The notes below the pieces were generated by a model. The model was not told the origin of the DNA and did not search any database. It saw only the letters and a list, made by a program, of their open reading frames with translations. A program made the translations under genes and the position numbers. Source: Crossiella cryophila (GTDB lineage Bacteria > Actinomycetota > Actinomycetes > Mycobacteriales > Pseudonocardiaceae). Taken from it: a DNA stretch of 64,000 bases. The DNA is taken from positions 3,993,501-4,057,500 of the forward strand of contig NZ_JACHMH010000001.1 in assembly GCF_014204915.1 (NCBI RefSeq), read 5' to 3'. This document shows, one piece after another, positions 35,312-46,168 of this stretch (positions are counted from its first letter, which is position 1; each line of letters begins with the position of its first letter).

Positions 35312-36013
35312 ATGGTGCGCGCGAACCTCGACAAGCAGACCAGCCAGGTGTCGGCCATGTTCGACCAGGTCGCCGACGGCTACGACCGCACCCGCGCCCG
35401 CCTGTGGTGGGGCCGGATGGACGCCTGGGGCCGAGAGATGGCCGCCGCGGCCGGCGCCGGACCCGGCAAGCGCGTGCTGGACGTGGCCGCGGGCACCGGG
35501 ACCTCCACCGCGGCCCTGGCCGCCACCGGCGCGCGGGCGGTGGCCAGCGACTTCTCCCTCGGCATGCTCGGGGTGGCCGGCCGCCGCCACCCCGGCATGC
35601 CGCGGATCGCCGCCGACGCACTGGCCCTGCCCTTCGCCAGGGGCGCCTTCGACGCGGTGACCATCTCCTTCGGGCTGCGCAACATCGCCGACCCGACCGC
35701 CGCGCTGCGCGAGATGCGCGCGGTCACCCGGCCCGGTGGACGCCTGGTCGTCTGCGAGTTCAGCATCCCGCCCAAGCCGCTCAACGGGGCGCTGTTCACC
35801 GCCTACCTGCGGCACGTCATCCCGCTGATCGCCCGCCGGGTCAGCACCAACCCCGAGGCGTACCAGTACCTCGCCGAGTCCATCCAGGCCTGGCACACCC
35901 CGCCCCGGCTCGGCGAACAACTCACCGCCGCCGGCTGGACCCGGGTGGCCTGGCGGCCGCTGTCCGGGGGAGTGGTGCACCTGCACGTGGGCACCGCCCC
36001 GGCCGCGGAATAG
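35312..36013 (+). CDS. UbiE/MenG-type SAM-dependent methyltransferase
   Basis: A 233-aa protein. The start MVRANLDKQTSQVSAMFDQV matches the N-terminus of actinobacterial demethylmenaquinone methyltransferases, hence ATG 35312 rather than 35288. Motif I is VLDVAAGTGTSTAALA; DALALPFARGAFDAVTISFGLRN includes the family-typical FGLRN; LREMRAVTRPGGRL and CEFSIP follow. MenG methylates demethylmenaquinone in the last step of menaquinone synthesis. No other men genes are nearby and the gene follows the transporter by 36 bp, so a methyltransferase of other small molecules is an alternative. Confidence 0.82.
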   Translation: MVRANLDKQTSQVSAMFDQVADGYDRTRARLWWGRMDAWGREMAAAAGAGPGKRVLDVAAGTGTSTAALAATGARAVASDFSLGMLGVAGRRHPGMPRIAADALALPFARGAFDAVTISFGLRNIADPTAALREMRAVTRPGGRLVVCEFSIPPKPLNGALFTAYLRHVIPLIARRVSTNPEAYQYLAESIQAWHTPPRLGEQLTAAGWTRVAWRPLSGGVVHLHVGTAPAAE

Positions 36014-36108
36014 CCCTGGGGGACACCGAATCCCGCCCGGCCGGGCACACCCCCGGGCAGGGTGGCGGGTCCCGGGAATAACCGGCGGCGGCCCGGCTTT
36101 CCGTCCAC

Positions 36109-36534
36109 ATGCGACTGTCGATCCGGGCCATCGTGGCCGCCCTGGTACTGCTTGGCTCGGTGCTGCTCGCCCCGGCCGCCTCCGCCACCCCCTCCCGAGG
36201 GGTCACCGCGAAACTCCTCGCCCAGCACACCGTCGGCGACACCGACTACGTGCTGCGCGAGATCACCATCGCCCCCGGCGGCACCACCGGCTGGCACCGC
36301 CACCTCGGCACCCTCTACGGCGTGGTCCGCGGCGGCGTGCTCAGCCACTTCGACGCCGACTGCGCCAGCGACGGCGTGTACAAACGCGGCCAGGCCATCG
36401 TGGAACGGCCCGACTACGTGCATGTCGGCCGCAACCTGGGCACCGAACCGCTGATCCTGGAAGTCCTCTACGTGCTCCCGCACGGCGCGCCGCTGGCCGT
36501 CGACGAGGCCAACCCGGGATGTGAGTTCGAGTGA
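36109..36534 (+). CDS. Secreted cupin-domain protein
   Basis: A 141-aa protein. Residues 1-26 are a clear Sec signal peptide (RAIVAALVLLGSVLLAPAASA). The cupin core shows GGTTGWHRHLGTLYGVVRGG, with His-x-His and Glu-less metal-site features, and a second motif around RPDYVHVGRN. Two cysteines in the mature protein could form a disulfide. The role is unknown; related small cupins bind metals or small ligands outside the cell. The stop overlaps the start of the next methyltransferase by four bases (GTGA). Confidence 0.85.
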   Translation: MRLSIRAIVAALVLLGSVLLAPAASATPSRGVTAKLLAQHTVGDTDYVLREITIAPGGTTGWHRHLGTLYGVVRGGVLSHFDADCASDGVYKRGQAIVERPDYVHVGRNLGTEPLILEVLYVLPHGAPLAVDEANPGCEFE

Positions 36535-37412
36535 GCACCCAGATCCGGCTGCCCGTCGCCGTCGGCTTCACCGGCCTGATGACCGCCTACAACCGCGCGG
36601 TCGAATCCGCCCGCCCGGACGCGCTGTTCACCGACCCCCTGGCGGCCCGCTTCGTCGAGGTCGCCGGGGACACCACCCTGGCCGGACTGCCCCGGCTGGG
36701 CCCGGCCGCCGAGGACGGCTCCTCCGAACTGTGGACCGGCATGAACGGCTACCTGGCCGGCCGCACCGTCTTCTACGACCGGGCCATCCAGGCCGCCACC
36801 GCCAGGGAACACGGGCCGCGGCAGGTAGTGCTGCTCGGCGCCGGACTGGACACCAGGGCGTTCCGGCTCGCGCTGCCCGCCGGGACCGTGCTCTACGAGG
36901 TCGACACCGCCGAGGTGCACGAGTTCAAATCCGCCGTGCTCGCCGGACACCTGCCCAGCACCCCGCGCATCCCGGTGCCGGTGGACCTGCGCGAGGACTG
37001 GCCGCGGGCACTGCGCCGGGCCGGGTTCAACCCCGCCTGGCCGACCGTGTGGGTGGCCGAGGGACTGCTCATGTACTTCCCGGAAGCCGCCGCCGACACC
37101 CTCCTGGACACCGTCACCGAGCAGACCACGCCCGGCAGCACCCTGCTCACCGAGTACATGTCCCGCCGCCCCCGGATGACCGACGCGGTGCTCGCCGACC
37201 CGCAGGACCACGCGCTGTGCGAACTCCTGGTCGGCAACACCGTCGGCGGACCCGACCCGGACCCGGCGACCTGGCTGGCCGAACACGGCTGGACCGGCGG
37301 GCACCTCGACCTGCTCGACCAGCTCACCGAACTCGGCCGCCCGCACCCCACCCTGTTCGACCGGAGCATCCCCGAACCACTGCGGGTGCACCTGATCTCC
37401 GGGCGGCACTGA
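36531..37412 (+). CDS. Leucine-carboxyl-methyltransferase-family (LCMT/PPM1) SAM methyltransferase
   Basis: A 293-aa protein. LFTDPLAARFVEVAG, the SAM motif VVLLGAGLDTRAFRL with the following LYEVDTAEVHEFK, and the downstream WVAEGLLMYFPEAA are the full signature of the actinobacterial TIGR00027-type methyltransferases, a large O-methyltransferase family often linked to secondary or lipid metabolism. It starts with GTG 36531 overlapping the cupin stop. Confidence 0.92.
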   Translation: MSTQIRLPVAVGFTGLMTAYNRAVESARPDALFTDPLAARFVEVAGDTTLAGLPRLGPAAEDGSSELWTGMNGYLAGRTVFYDRAIQAATAREHGPRQVVLLGAGLDTRAFRLALPAGTVLYEVDTAEVHEFKSAVLAGHLPSTPRIPVPVDLREDWPRALRRAGFNPAWPTVWVAEGLLMYFPEAAADTLLDTVTEQTTPGSTLLTEYMSRRPRMTDAVLADPQDHALCELLVGNTVGGPDPDPATWLAEHGWTGGHLDLLDQLTELGRPHPTLFDRSIPEPLRVHLISGRH

Positions 37413-37485
37413 ACCTGGACCACACTGAAATCCGGCCAACTGAACAGTCCACAGCCGAGCTGTACTCCTGATTAGGATTCCGAGC

Positions 37486-37914
37486 ATGACGGACAGCGGG
37501 GAGCTGGCGGAGGAGCTGCGCACCGCGATCGGCGCCCTGGTGCGCACCGCGCGCAACGGACAGCTCATGCCGCCCGGCGAACTGGCCCTGCTCGGTCACC
37601 TGGACCGGGAAGGGCCGCTCACCACCGCGGAACTGGCCGGACGCCGCCAGATCCGGCACCAGTCCGCGGCCAAGGCGGTCAAGGAACTCCTGGCCGCCGG
37701 CCTGGTCGAACCGGGCAGGCACGCCACCGACGGCCGCAAGGTGCCACTGCACCTGACCGCGGCCGGACGGGAACTACTGGACACCGAACGCCGCCGCCGC
37801 GCGGACCGGCTGGCCGCCGCGATCGAGGAACTGTCGCCCGGCGAACGCGCCGAGGTGGCCAGGCTGACCGCGTTGCTGACCCGCCTCACCACGCACATCC
37901 GCGGCGAACGGTAA
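37486..37914 (+). CDS. MarR-family transcriptional regulator
   Basis: A 142-aa winged-helix protein: LLGHLDREGPLTTAELAGRR, recognition helix RHQSAAKAVKELLAAGLV, wing EPGRHATDGRKVPLHLTAAG. It lies 73 bp downstream of the LCMT-like gene on the same strand and may regulate that small operon. It is convergent with the GH3 gene, with a 15-bp-arm hairpin between them. Confidence 0.9.
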   Translation: MTDSGELAEELRTAIGALVRTARNGQLMPPGELALLGHLDREGPLTTAELAGRRQIRHQSAAKAVKELLAAGLVEPGRHATDGRKVPLHLTAAGRELLDTERRRRADRLAAAIEELSPGERAEVARLTALLTRLTTHIRGER

Positions 37915-37935
37915 TAAATACCCCTTCGAAACGGA

Positions 37936-37969
37936 CTGCGCGCCTACCGAACGGTCGGTAGGCGCGCAG
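37936..37969. terminator. Bidirectional terminator hairpin
   Basis: CTGCGCGCCTACCGA (37936-37950) and TCGGTAGGCGCGCAG (37955-37969) are perfectly complementary 15-bp arms around an ACGG loop. It sits between the convergent marR and GH3 genes. Its inner CTACCGA/TCGGTAG is shared with the palindrome at 21745-21786. Confidence 0.75.
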
Positions 37970-37991
37970 GATCCGGTCAACCCGACCGTGG

Positions 37992-40649
<2,658 letters not shown>

Positions 40650-40722
40650 GAACGATCCGTTCCCTTGAGGCGGAAGTTGCGGAGTGTTACGGCGCGGGCC
40701 TGGGAAAGCCGCGCCGATCCTG

Positions 40723-40768
40723 ACCGCCCGGTTACATCCGTGTCAAGAGTTTGGTGGAAGCGCTCTCG
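40723..40768 (-). promoter_or_regulatory. GH3 promoter with LacI/CebR-like operator
   Basis: TGGAAGCGCTCTCG at 40755-40768 is close to the palindromic CebR-type box TGGGAGCGCTCCCA. Immediately downstream on the minus strand is TTGACA (40741-40746), then about 18 bases later CAGGAT as a possible -10. The operator abuts the -35, where a repressor would exclude RNA polymerase. No LacI gene is in the window. Confidence 0.6.
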
Positions 40769-40863
40769 CACGCTCCCGCCTGCGCATTCGGACTAGCGCT
40801 TGATCACTTACCTGAACTCGCAGCGTGGCAGGCGTGTCCGAATAGCGAAACTTCCCGAATCGA

Positions 40864-41430
40864 TCAGGTGCGCACGATCTGGCGGACCGCCTCGGTGACG
40901 GTCTCCCGCCGGGCCTTCTTGGTGGTGACGAACTTGGTCGAGGCCGCGTCGGGATTACCCGGCGTCCACATCGTGGCCAGCACCAGCACCAGGCTCAGCA
41001 GGCCGGCCGCTGGGATGTGCCCCGGCAGCCGCCCGTCGGCCTGCGCGGCCTCGATCGCGGCGATCTTGTCCCGGTGCGCCTGCGCCACCCGCTCGTGCAG
41101 CGGCCCGTCCGCACCGCGCTCCAGGCGGTGCCAGGCGGAGAGCCGGACCACCTCGGGGGACTGCCAGAACCGGTCGAAGAGCCGTCCCGCGTAGCCGGGC
41201 AGGTCGTCGGCGTCGATGGGCACCTCGTTCACGGTGCCGTTGACCAGCAGATCGAACGCGGCGTCGAAGAGCTGCTCCTTGTTGCCGAAGTAGGAGTAGA
41301 TCATCGCCTTGTTGGCCTTGGCCTGCTCCGCGATCCGGTCCACCCTGGCGCCTGCGATGCCGTAGGCGGCGAACTCGGCGATGGCCGCGTCCAGCAGCCG
41401 ACGTTTGGTTTGTTCCGCGTCACGAGCCAT
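40864..41430 (-). CDS. TetR-family transcriptional regulator
   Basis: A 188-aa protein. The HTH is intact: KRRLLDAAIAEFAAYGIAGA, VDRIAEQAKANKAMIYSYFG, NKEQLFDAAF. The C-terminal ligand domain is the TetR_C type common in actinobacteria. The start MARDAEQTKRR (ATG 41430) is preferred over the open frame to 41616. It is divergent from a luciferase-like oxidoreductase starting 109 bp away, its probable target. Confidence 0.92.
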   Translation of the reverse strand: MARDAEQTKRRLLDAAIAEFAAYGIAGARVDRIAEQAKANKAMIYSYFGNKEQLFDAAFDLLVNGTVNEVPIDADDLPGYAGRLFDRFWQSPEVVRLSAWHRLERGADGPLHERVAQAHRDKIAAIEAAQADGRLPGHIPAAGLLSLVLVLATMWTPGNPDAASTKFVTTKKARRETVTEAVRQIVRT

Positions 41431-41539
41431 TCCGGCAGGGAAACAGCGGGTAGCGGGTTTGTCAACAGAATGGTTGGTTGGCTGACAGTCCATTGTGGAC
41501 TTGACCTGGAGTGTGCTCCAAGGTCTAGCGTCGAGTGGT

Positions 41540-42424
41540 ATGCGACTCGGCATCCACCTCAGCACCTTCAACCACCCCGCTGACCCGGCCGGACTGGCCG
41601 CCGAGCTGGCCGCCACCGGGCGTGCCGTCGAGGCGGCAGGCGCGGAGACGCTCTCGGTGATGGACCACTACTTCCAGATGGAGCAGAACGGGCTGGCCGA
41701 ACACCCGATGCTGGAGGGCTACACCACCCTCGGCTTCCTGGCCGCGCACACCACCGCGGCCCGGCTGGGCCTGCTGGTCACCGGCGTCACCTACCGCCAC
41801 CCCGGCCTGCTGGCCAAGATCGTCACCACCCTGGACGTGCTCTCCGGCGGCCGGGCCTTCCTGGGTATCGGCGCCGCCTGGTACGACCGGGAGCACCTCG
41901 GCCTCGGCGTGCCGTACCCGGCCACCGCCGAGCGGTTCGAGCGCCTGGAGGAGACGCTCGAGATCTGCGGCCAGATGTGGGATCCGGCGAACAACGGCGC
42001 CTACGAGGGCAAGCACTACCGGCTCACCGAGACCCTCAACTCGCCGAGGGCGGTCAGCTCGCCGCGGCCGCGCATCCTGATCGGCGGCGGTGGCGAGCGC
42101 AAGACGCTGCGCCTGGTCGCCCAGTACGCCGACGCCTGCAACCTGTTCCCCATCGGTGTGGAGGGGGTCAAGCACAAGCTGGCCGTGCTGGACGCGCACT
42201 GCGCCGACCTGGGCCGCGACCCTGGCGAGATCCAGCGCACCATGGTCTACCGCAGCCCCGCCCTGGACAACGGCGACCTGGACCAGACCGCCCGCGAACT
42301 GGCCGCCTACGCCGAACTGGGCATCAGCACGGCGATCCTGGTGCCGCCGGGCGAGGGCAGTCCGGCGGAGTGGATCGAGCGGCGCTGCGTGCCGCTGGCG
42401 CCCAAGCTCGCCGAACTCGGCTGA
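41540..42424 (+). CDS. LLM-class (luciferase-like) F420-dependent oxidoreductase
   Basis: A 294-aa TIM-barrel flavin/F420 enzyme starting MRLGIHLSTFNHP. Family elements are LSVMDHYFQ, LGLLVTGVTYRHPGLLAKIV, LDVLSGGRAFLGIGAAWYDREH, RFERLEETLEICGQMW and ILIGGGGERKTLRLVAQYAD. The substrate is unknown. It is divergent from tetR and convergent with a MarR gene 9 bp away. Confidence 0.92.
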   Translation: MRLGIHLSTFNHPADPAGLAAELAATGRAVEAAGAETLSVMDHYFQMEQNGLAEHPMLEGYTTLGFLAAHTTAARLGLLVTGVTYRHPGLLAKIVTTLDVLSGGRAFLGIGAAWYDREHLGLGVPYPATAERFERLEETLEICGQMWDPANNGAYEGKHYRLTETLNSPRAVSSPRPRILIGGGGERKTLRLVAQYADACNLFPIGVEGVKHKLAVLDAHCADLGRDPGEIQRTMVYRSPALDNGDLDQTARELAAYAELGISTAILVPPGEGSPAEWIERRCVPLAPKLAELG

Positions 42425-42433
42425 GTCGCCGGG

Positions 42434-42907
42434 TCAGGACTGCGGTGGTTCGGCCGTGGCCAAGTGGCTGAGCACGGTGCCGGTGATCTCGGTCAGCGCG
42501 GCCAGCTGGGCCGGGGTCAGCACGTCGGCGAAGTACCGGCGGACCTGCTCGGCGTGCAGGGGCGCGGCCGCCTCGATGGTGGCCCGCCCCTGGTCGGTCA
42601 GGGTGGCGAAGGCGCCGCGGCCGTCGGTCGGGCACTCCTCGCGCTGCACCAGGCCGCGCTCCTGCATGCGGGTGATCTGCTTGGACAGCCTGCTCTTCTG
42701 CCACTGGAGTTCGGCGCCGAGTTCGTTCAGCCGCAGCCTGCCGTCCTCGGACTCGGACAGGCCGACCAGCACCGCGTAGTCGGCGTCGGAGAGGCCGCTC
42801 TGCCGTTGCAGTTCGCGGGCCAGGTGGGAGAGCAGCCGGGACTGCATGCCCATGAAGCCCCGCCACGCCTGGTGCTGCCGCTCGTCCAGCCATCGCTCGC
42901 CCGCCAT
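42434..42907 (-). CDS. MarR-family transcriptional regulator
   Basis: A 157-aa protein (ATG 42907). It has the winged HTH LRLNELGAELQWQKSRLSKQ with the wing REECPTDGRGAFATLTDQG; the N-terminal helices begin LDERQHQAWRGF. This LQWQKSRLSKQ subtype occurs widely in actinobacteria next to small oxidoreductase genes. It is divergent from the acetyltransferase-pirin pair, with TATAGCGATGTGG and TTGACATGGA in the 79-bp spacer. Confidence 0.9.
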   Translation of the reverse strand: MAGERWLDERQHQAWRGFMGMQSRLLSHLARELQRQSGLSDADYAVLVGLSESEDGRLRLNELGAELQWQKSRLSKQITRMQERGLVQREECPTDGRGAFATLTDQGRATIEAAAPLHAEQVRRYFADVLTPAQLAALTEITGTVLSHLATAEPPQS

Positions 42908-42986
42908 GTCACCCACTATAGCGATGTGGTTGACATGGAAACCAGAGCTGATTAGCGTCGGGGGCGACCCGGCGATCGGAGCGGTC

Positions 42987-43289
42987 ATGGCTGAGCAGGA
43001 CGTCCAGGTGACGCGGAACGAGCAGGCGAACCGGTATGAGGTGACCGTCGGCGGGGTGCTCGCCGGGTTCGCCGAGTACGAGTTGCGGGACGGGCGCGCC
43101 TACTTCACCCACACCGAGGTGTTCGAGCAGTTCGGCGGTCGCGGACTCGGCGGCGTGCTGGCCGCGGAGGCGCTGTCCGACACGGCCGGGCGGGATCTGG
43201 AGATCGTGCCGCTGTGCCCGTTCATCGCCCGCTACCTGACCCGCCACCCCGACTTCGCCGGCCGGGTGGCCTGGCCTGAGCAGGCGTGA
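42987..43289 (+). CDS. Small GNAT-like N-acetyltransferase (YjdJ/Gtn10 type)
   Basis: A 100-aa protein. RYEVTVGGVLAGFAEYEL, YFTHTEVFEQFGGRGLGGVLA (the acetyl-CoA-binding Q/RxxGxG/A element) and IVPLCPFIARYLTRHP are diagnostic of the minimal single-domain GNAT family. Its substrate is unknown. The stop overlaps the pirin start (TGATG), so the two are translationally coupled. Confidence 0.9.
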   Translation: MAEQDVQVTRNEQANRYEVTVGGVLAGFAEYELRDGRAYFTHTEVFEQFGGRGLGGVLAAEALSDTAGRDLEIVPLCPFIARYLTRHPDFAGRVAWPEQA

Positions 43290-44236
43290 TGAGCAACCTC
43301 GACACCACCCCCGCCCTCACCCCCTGCCATGCCGGTCCGGGCGCGGTCACCGAACTCCTGCAACCACGCGAGGTCCCGCTGGGCGGGCTGCGTGCGATGC
43401 GGGTGCGACGCCTGCTGCCGCAACGGGCCCGGCCCACCGTGGGCGCCTGGTGCTTCCTGGACCAGTTCGGGCCGCAACGCCTGGACATGTCCGTGCTGCC
43501 GCATCCGCACATCGGGCTGCAGACCGTCACCTGGCCGCTGGCCGGGGAGATCCGGCACCGGGACACCGTCGGCTCGGACGCGGTGCTGCGGCCGGGACAG
43601 CTCAACCTGATGACCGCCGGACACGGGATCGCGCACTCGGAGTTCTCGGTGGGCGCCGACTCGGTGCTGCACGCGTTGCAGCTGTGGGTGGCGCTGCCCG
43701 CGGCCAGTGCCGGGGTGGCGCCGCACTTCGAGCAGCACGTGGAACTGCCGCGGCACACCGGTGACGGGGTGTCCGCGGTGGTGTTCATGGGCACGCTGGG
43801 CGAGGTCGTCTCGCCCGCGACCACCTACACGCCGCTGGTCGGCGCGGAGGTGACCGTCGAACCGGGTGGCGGTGCGCTGCCGCTGCGGCCGGACTTCGAG
43901 TACGCGGTGCTGGTGATCGAGGGCTCGGTGACCGTCGACGGGGTGGACCTGGACGCCGGACCGTTGCTCTACCTCGGCCTGGACCGCACCCGGCTCGACA
44001 TCGGCAGTGCGGACGGGGCGCGTCTCGTGCTGCTGGGCGGCGAGCCGTTCCCGGACGACCTGGTGATGTGGTGGAACTTCGTCGGCCGCACGCACGAGGA
44101 CATCGCCGCGGCCCGGGAGGACTGGGAGGCGGCGGATCCGGTGCGGTTCGGGGTGATCCCCGCGCACAACGGGGAGCGGATCCCGGCGCCGGTGCTGCCG
44201 ACCGTCCGGCTCACTCCCCGCCGCCCGCGTCGTTAG
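43289..44236 (+). CDS. Pirin-family bicupin protein
   Basis: A 315-aa protein. The N-terminal pirin motif is LDQFGPQR, then LPHPHIGLQTVTWPLAGEI with metal-binding His residues, HRDTVGSDAVLRPGQLNLMTAGHGIAHSE and a second cupin in the C-terminal half. Pirins include quercetin dioxygenases and redox-sensitive regulators. It is coupled to the acetyltransferase and controlled, perhaps, by the divergent MarR. Confidence 0.93.
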   Translation: MSNLDTTPALTPCHAGPGAVTELLQPREVPLGGLRAMRVRRLLPQRARPTVGAWCFLDQFGPQRLDMSVLPHPHIGLQTVTWPLAGEIRHRDTVGSDAVLRPGQLNLMTAGHGIAHSEFSVGADSVLHALQLWVALPAASAGVAPHFEQHVELPRHTGDGVSAVVFMGTLGEVVSPATTYTPLVGAEVTVEPGGGALPLRPDFEYAVLVIEGSVTVDGVDLDAGPLLYLGLDRTRLDIGSADGARLVLLGGEPFPDDLVMWWNFVGRTHEDIAAAREDWEAADPVRFGVIPAHNGERIPAPVLPTVRLTPRRPRR

Positions 44237-44508
44237 CCGGTGTAACTGCCCTGCTTGACCAGCTGGGCGGATTTGCCGAAGACGAACCAGCCAAGGCTGC
44301 CCAGGAACGGGTAGGCCAGCGCGACCACGATCCACAGGAACTTGCCGCCGCCGGTGAGCCGCTGGCTGCGCAGGATCGAGATCACCGCGAACAGGAACAG
44401 CAGCAGGTACAGGATCCCGATGATCCCGCCGGTCACCCCGAAGATGAACCCGGCGATCCGGTCCACCACGTCCTCGGGACGGTCTTGCGCGAGCACAGTG
44501 AGCGACAT
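44233..44508 (-). CDS. Small membrane protein with PLDc_N domain
   Basis: A 91-aa protein with two hydrophobic segments (GIIGILYLLLFLFAVISIL and FLWIVVALAYPFLGSLGWFVFG). The second with PFLGSLGWFVFG matches the N-terminal membrane domain of cardiolipin synthases (PLDc_N), here stand-alone as is common in actinobacteria. The function is unknown. Its 3' end overlaps the pirin gene by 4 bp on the opposite strand. Confidence 0.85.
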   Translation of the reverse strand: MSLTVLAQDRPEDVVDRIAGFIFGVTGGIIGILYLLLFLFAVISILRSQRLTGGGKFLWIVVALAYPFLGSLGWFVFGKSAQLVKQGSYTG

Positions 44509-44564
44509 GCCCGCAAGGTAAGGCCGGAACCGGAATCCGGCGCGTCCAGAACCAGATGATCAAT

Positions 44565-44754
44565 CGATCGGGTGGTAGGGCCGTGTCCCGTGGATCTCAC
44601 ACGCGATCGCCGGGCCCAGCCCGCCCCTGACGGCACAGTCGGAACGACCACGTACGCACCAGTACGCGGCCGCCCCGACTGCACCACCAGGAACGACCTG
44701 GACTCCGGCGCTCACGCGCGGGATCCACGGGACACGGCCCAAACCCGACGATCG
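44565..44754. repeat. 190-bp imperfect palindrome (MITE-like or hairpin RNA)
   Basis: The outer arms contain the perfect 19-bp inverted pair 44578-44596 (GGGCCGTGTCCCGTGGATC) and 44722-44740. CGATCG flanks both ends (44565-44570 and 44749-44754). The interior continues as a roughly 70-75% inverted repeat to a centre near CGTACGCACCAGTACG. Most interior mismatches would be G-U pairs if the minus strand were transcribed. It fills the gap before the sugar operon. It could be a miniature mobile element or a long RNA hairpin. No target duplication is obvious. Confidence 0.65.
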
Positions 44755-44851
44755 GCGCTGTCGACGCCCGCACCTGCCGCGCTAGCTTCTGGACACCGCG
44801 ACAAACGAACCATTTGCGAACCTGGTGCGGAACACCGGCGGCGAGGTGGTC

Positions 44852-46168
44852 ATGGAAACGGTGCTGGGACTGGTTTTCCACGCCCAGGGGCTGGCGACCT
44901 TCCAGGAGGCCGCGCGCACGCTGGCCGGGGTGCGCCTGGAGTGGGTGACCTACGAACGCGAGGAACAGATCCGGCCCGCGGTGGCCGAACTCCTTGCGCG
45001 GCAACACCTCGACGGGTTGCTGCTCGGCCTGATGCCCTACGCGCAGTGCCGGGACCTGTTGCCGCCGGACCTCCAGGTCACCGTGACCAGGCCGGTCGCG
45101 CTGGACCTGTCGCTGATGTTCTGCCGTGCGCTGGCCAGGGGCTGGGCCGCGCAGCCGGTCAGCATCGACACCTTCGAGACCGGGATCGTGGACGAGGTCG
45201 CCATGGCGCTCGGCGCGGATCGGGACCGGATCGCGGTGCTGCCCTACGCCCCGGAGCAGACCCCGGCGGAGATCGTGGCCTTCCACCGGGAGTTCCTGGC
45301 CCGCGAGCCCGGCGGGTGCGTGCTGACCATGCGCACCGCGGTGGCCAGGGAACTCGGCGACCTCCGGCTGGTCACCACCGAGCAGGTGGTCTCCACCATG
45401 CGCGCCCAGCTGCACGAGCTGGTGCTGCGGATCGAATCCCAGCGGGCCAGCGCGCAACGCTTCGCCGCCGGGGTGTTCCTGCTGTCCACTTCGGACGGTG
45501 CGGTGGACCTGGACCGGACCCGGGTGCGGCTGCTCAACCTGCTGGTGCAGACCAGTGAGTTCGCCGACGCGTGGATCGAGAACCGGGACCGGCGCGGGGT
45601 GGTGGTCTTCGCCCAGCACGCCCTGTTCGAGCGGATCACCGACCACTGGGTGTCGGTGCCGGTACTGGGGCACGCCGAGGCCGCGCTGGGTTCGCGGGTG
45701 GTCGCCGGGTTCGGGGTGGGCGCCTCGGCGCGCAACTGCGTGCTGCTGGCCGAACGCGCCGCCGCCCGCGCCGAGGCCGAGGGCGTCTCCTGCGGCTACC
45801 TGATCGAGGACAGCGGGGTGATCATCGGTCCGATGGGCCGGGCGCAGCCCGCGCTGACCTTCGCCTACCGCGCGCACACCGCCGAACTGGAGACCCTGGC
45901 CAGGGGCGCCGGACTGAGCACGGTGACCCTGTCCCGGCTGGCCGCGCTGGAGAAGACCTTGCACGGCAAGGCGATCGCACCCAGCGACCTGGCCGACTCG
46001 CTCGGCATCACCGATCCCAGTGGGCGCAGGCTGATCCGCAAGCTGATCGCCTGCGGCCTTGTGCGAGCCGACGGCACCGCGCAGAACCACCGCAAGGGCC
46101 GGCCGACCCGGCTGTACCGGCTGGCGATCGGCGACGCGGTGCAGTCGGTCACCGGCGGGGAGTCGTGA
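44852..46168 (+). CDS. Predicted transcriptional regulator of the sugar operon
   Basis: A 438-aa protein. GAGG lies 7 bases before ATG 44852. The N-terminal 180 residues look like an alpha/beta sensor domain (VLGLVFHAQGLATFQEAA, HLDGLLLGLMPYAQCRDLL) resembling a PrpR_N-like arrangement. The middle (about 195-350) may be a GGDEF-like or GTP-cyclohydrolase-III-like fold. The C-terminal 80 residues form a winged HTH (LADSLGITDPSGRRLIRKLI, then HRKGRPTRLYRL). This domain order fits regulators found upstream of sugar ABC operons. Its stop overlaps the binding-protein start. The exact family is uncertain. Confidence 0.7.
   Translation: METVLGLVFHAQGLATFQEAARTLAGVRLEWVTYEREEQIRPAVAELLARQHLDGLLLGLMPYAQCRDLLPPDLQVTVTRPVALDLSLMFCRALARGWAAQPVSIDTFETGIVDEVAMALGADRDRIAVLPYAPEQTPAEIVAFHREFLAREPGGCVLTMRTAVARELGDLRLVTTEQVVSTMRAQLHELVLRIESQRASAQRFAAGVFLLSTSDGAVDLDRTRVRLLNLLVQTSEFADAWIENRDRRGVVVFAQHALFERITDHWVSVPVLGHAEAALGSRVVAGFGVGASARNCVLLAERAAARAEAEGVSCGYLIEDSGVIIGPMGRAQPALTFAYRAHTAELETLARGAGLSTVTLSRLAALEKTLHGKAIAPSDLADSLGITDPSGRRLIRKLIACGLVRADGTAQNHRKGRPTRLYRLAIGDAVQSVTGGES

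Noticed and set aside
44572-44780. Small ORFs within the 190-bp palindrome
   Set aside because: They exist on both strands because of the inverted repeat and carry no ribosome site.
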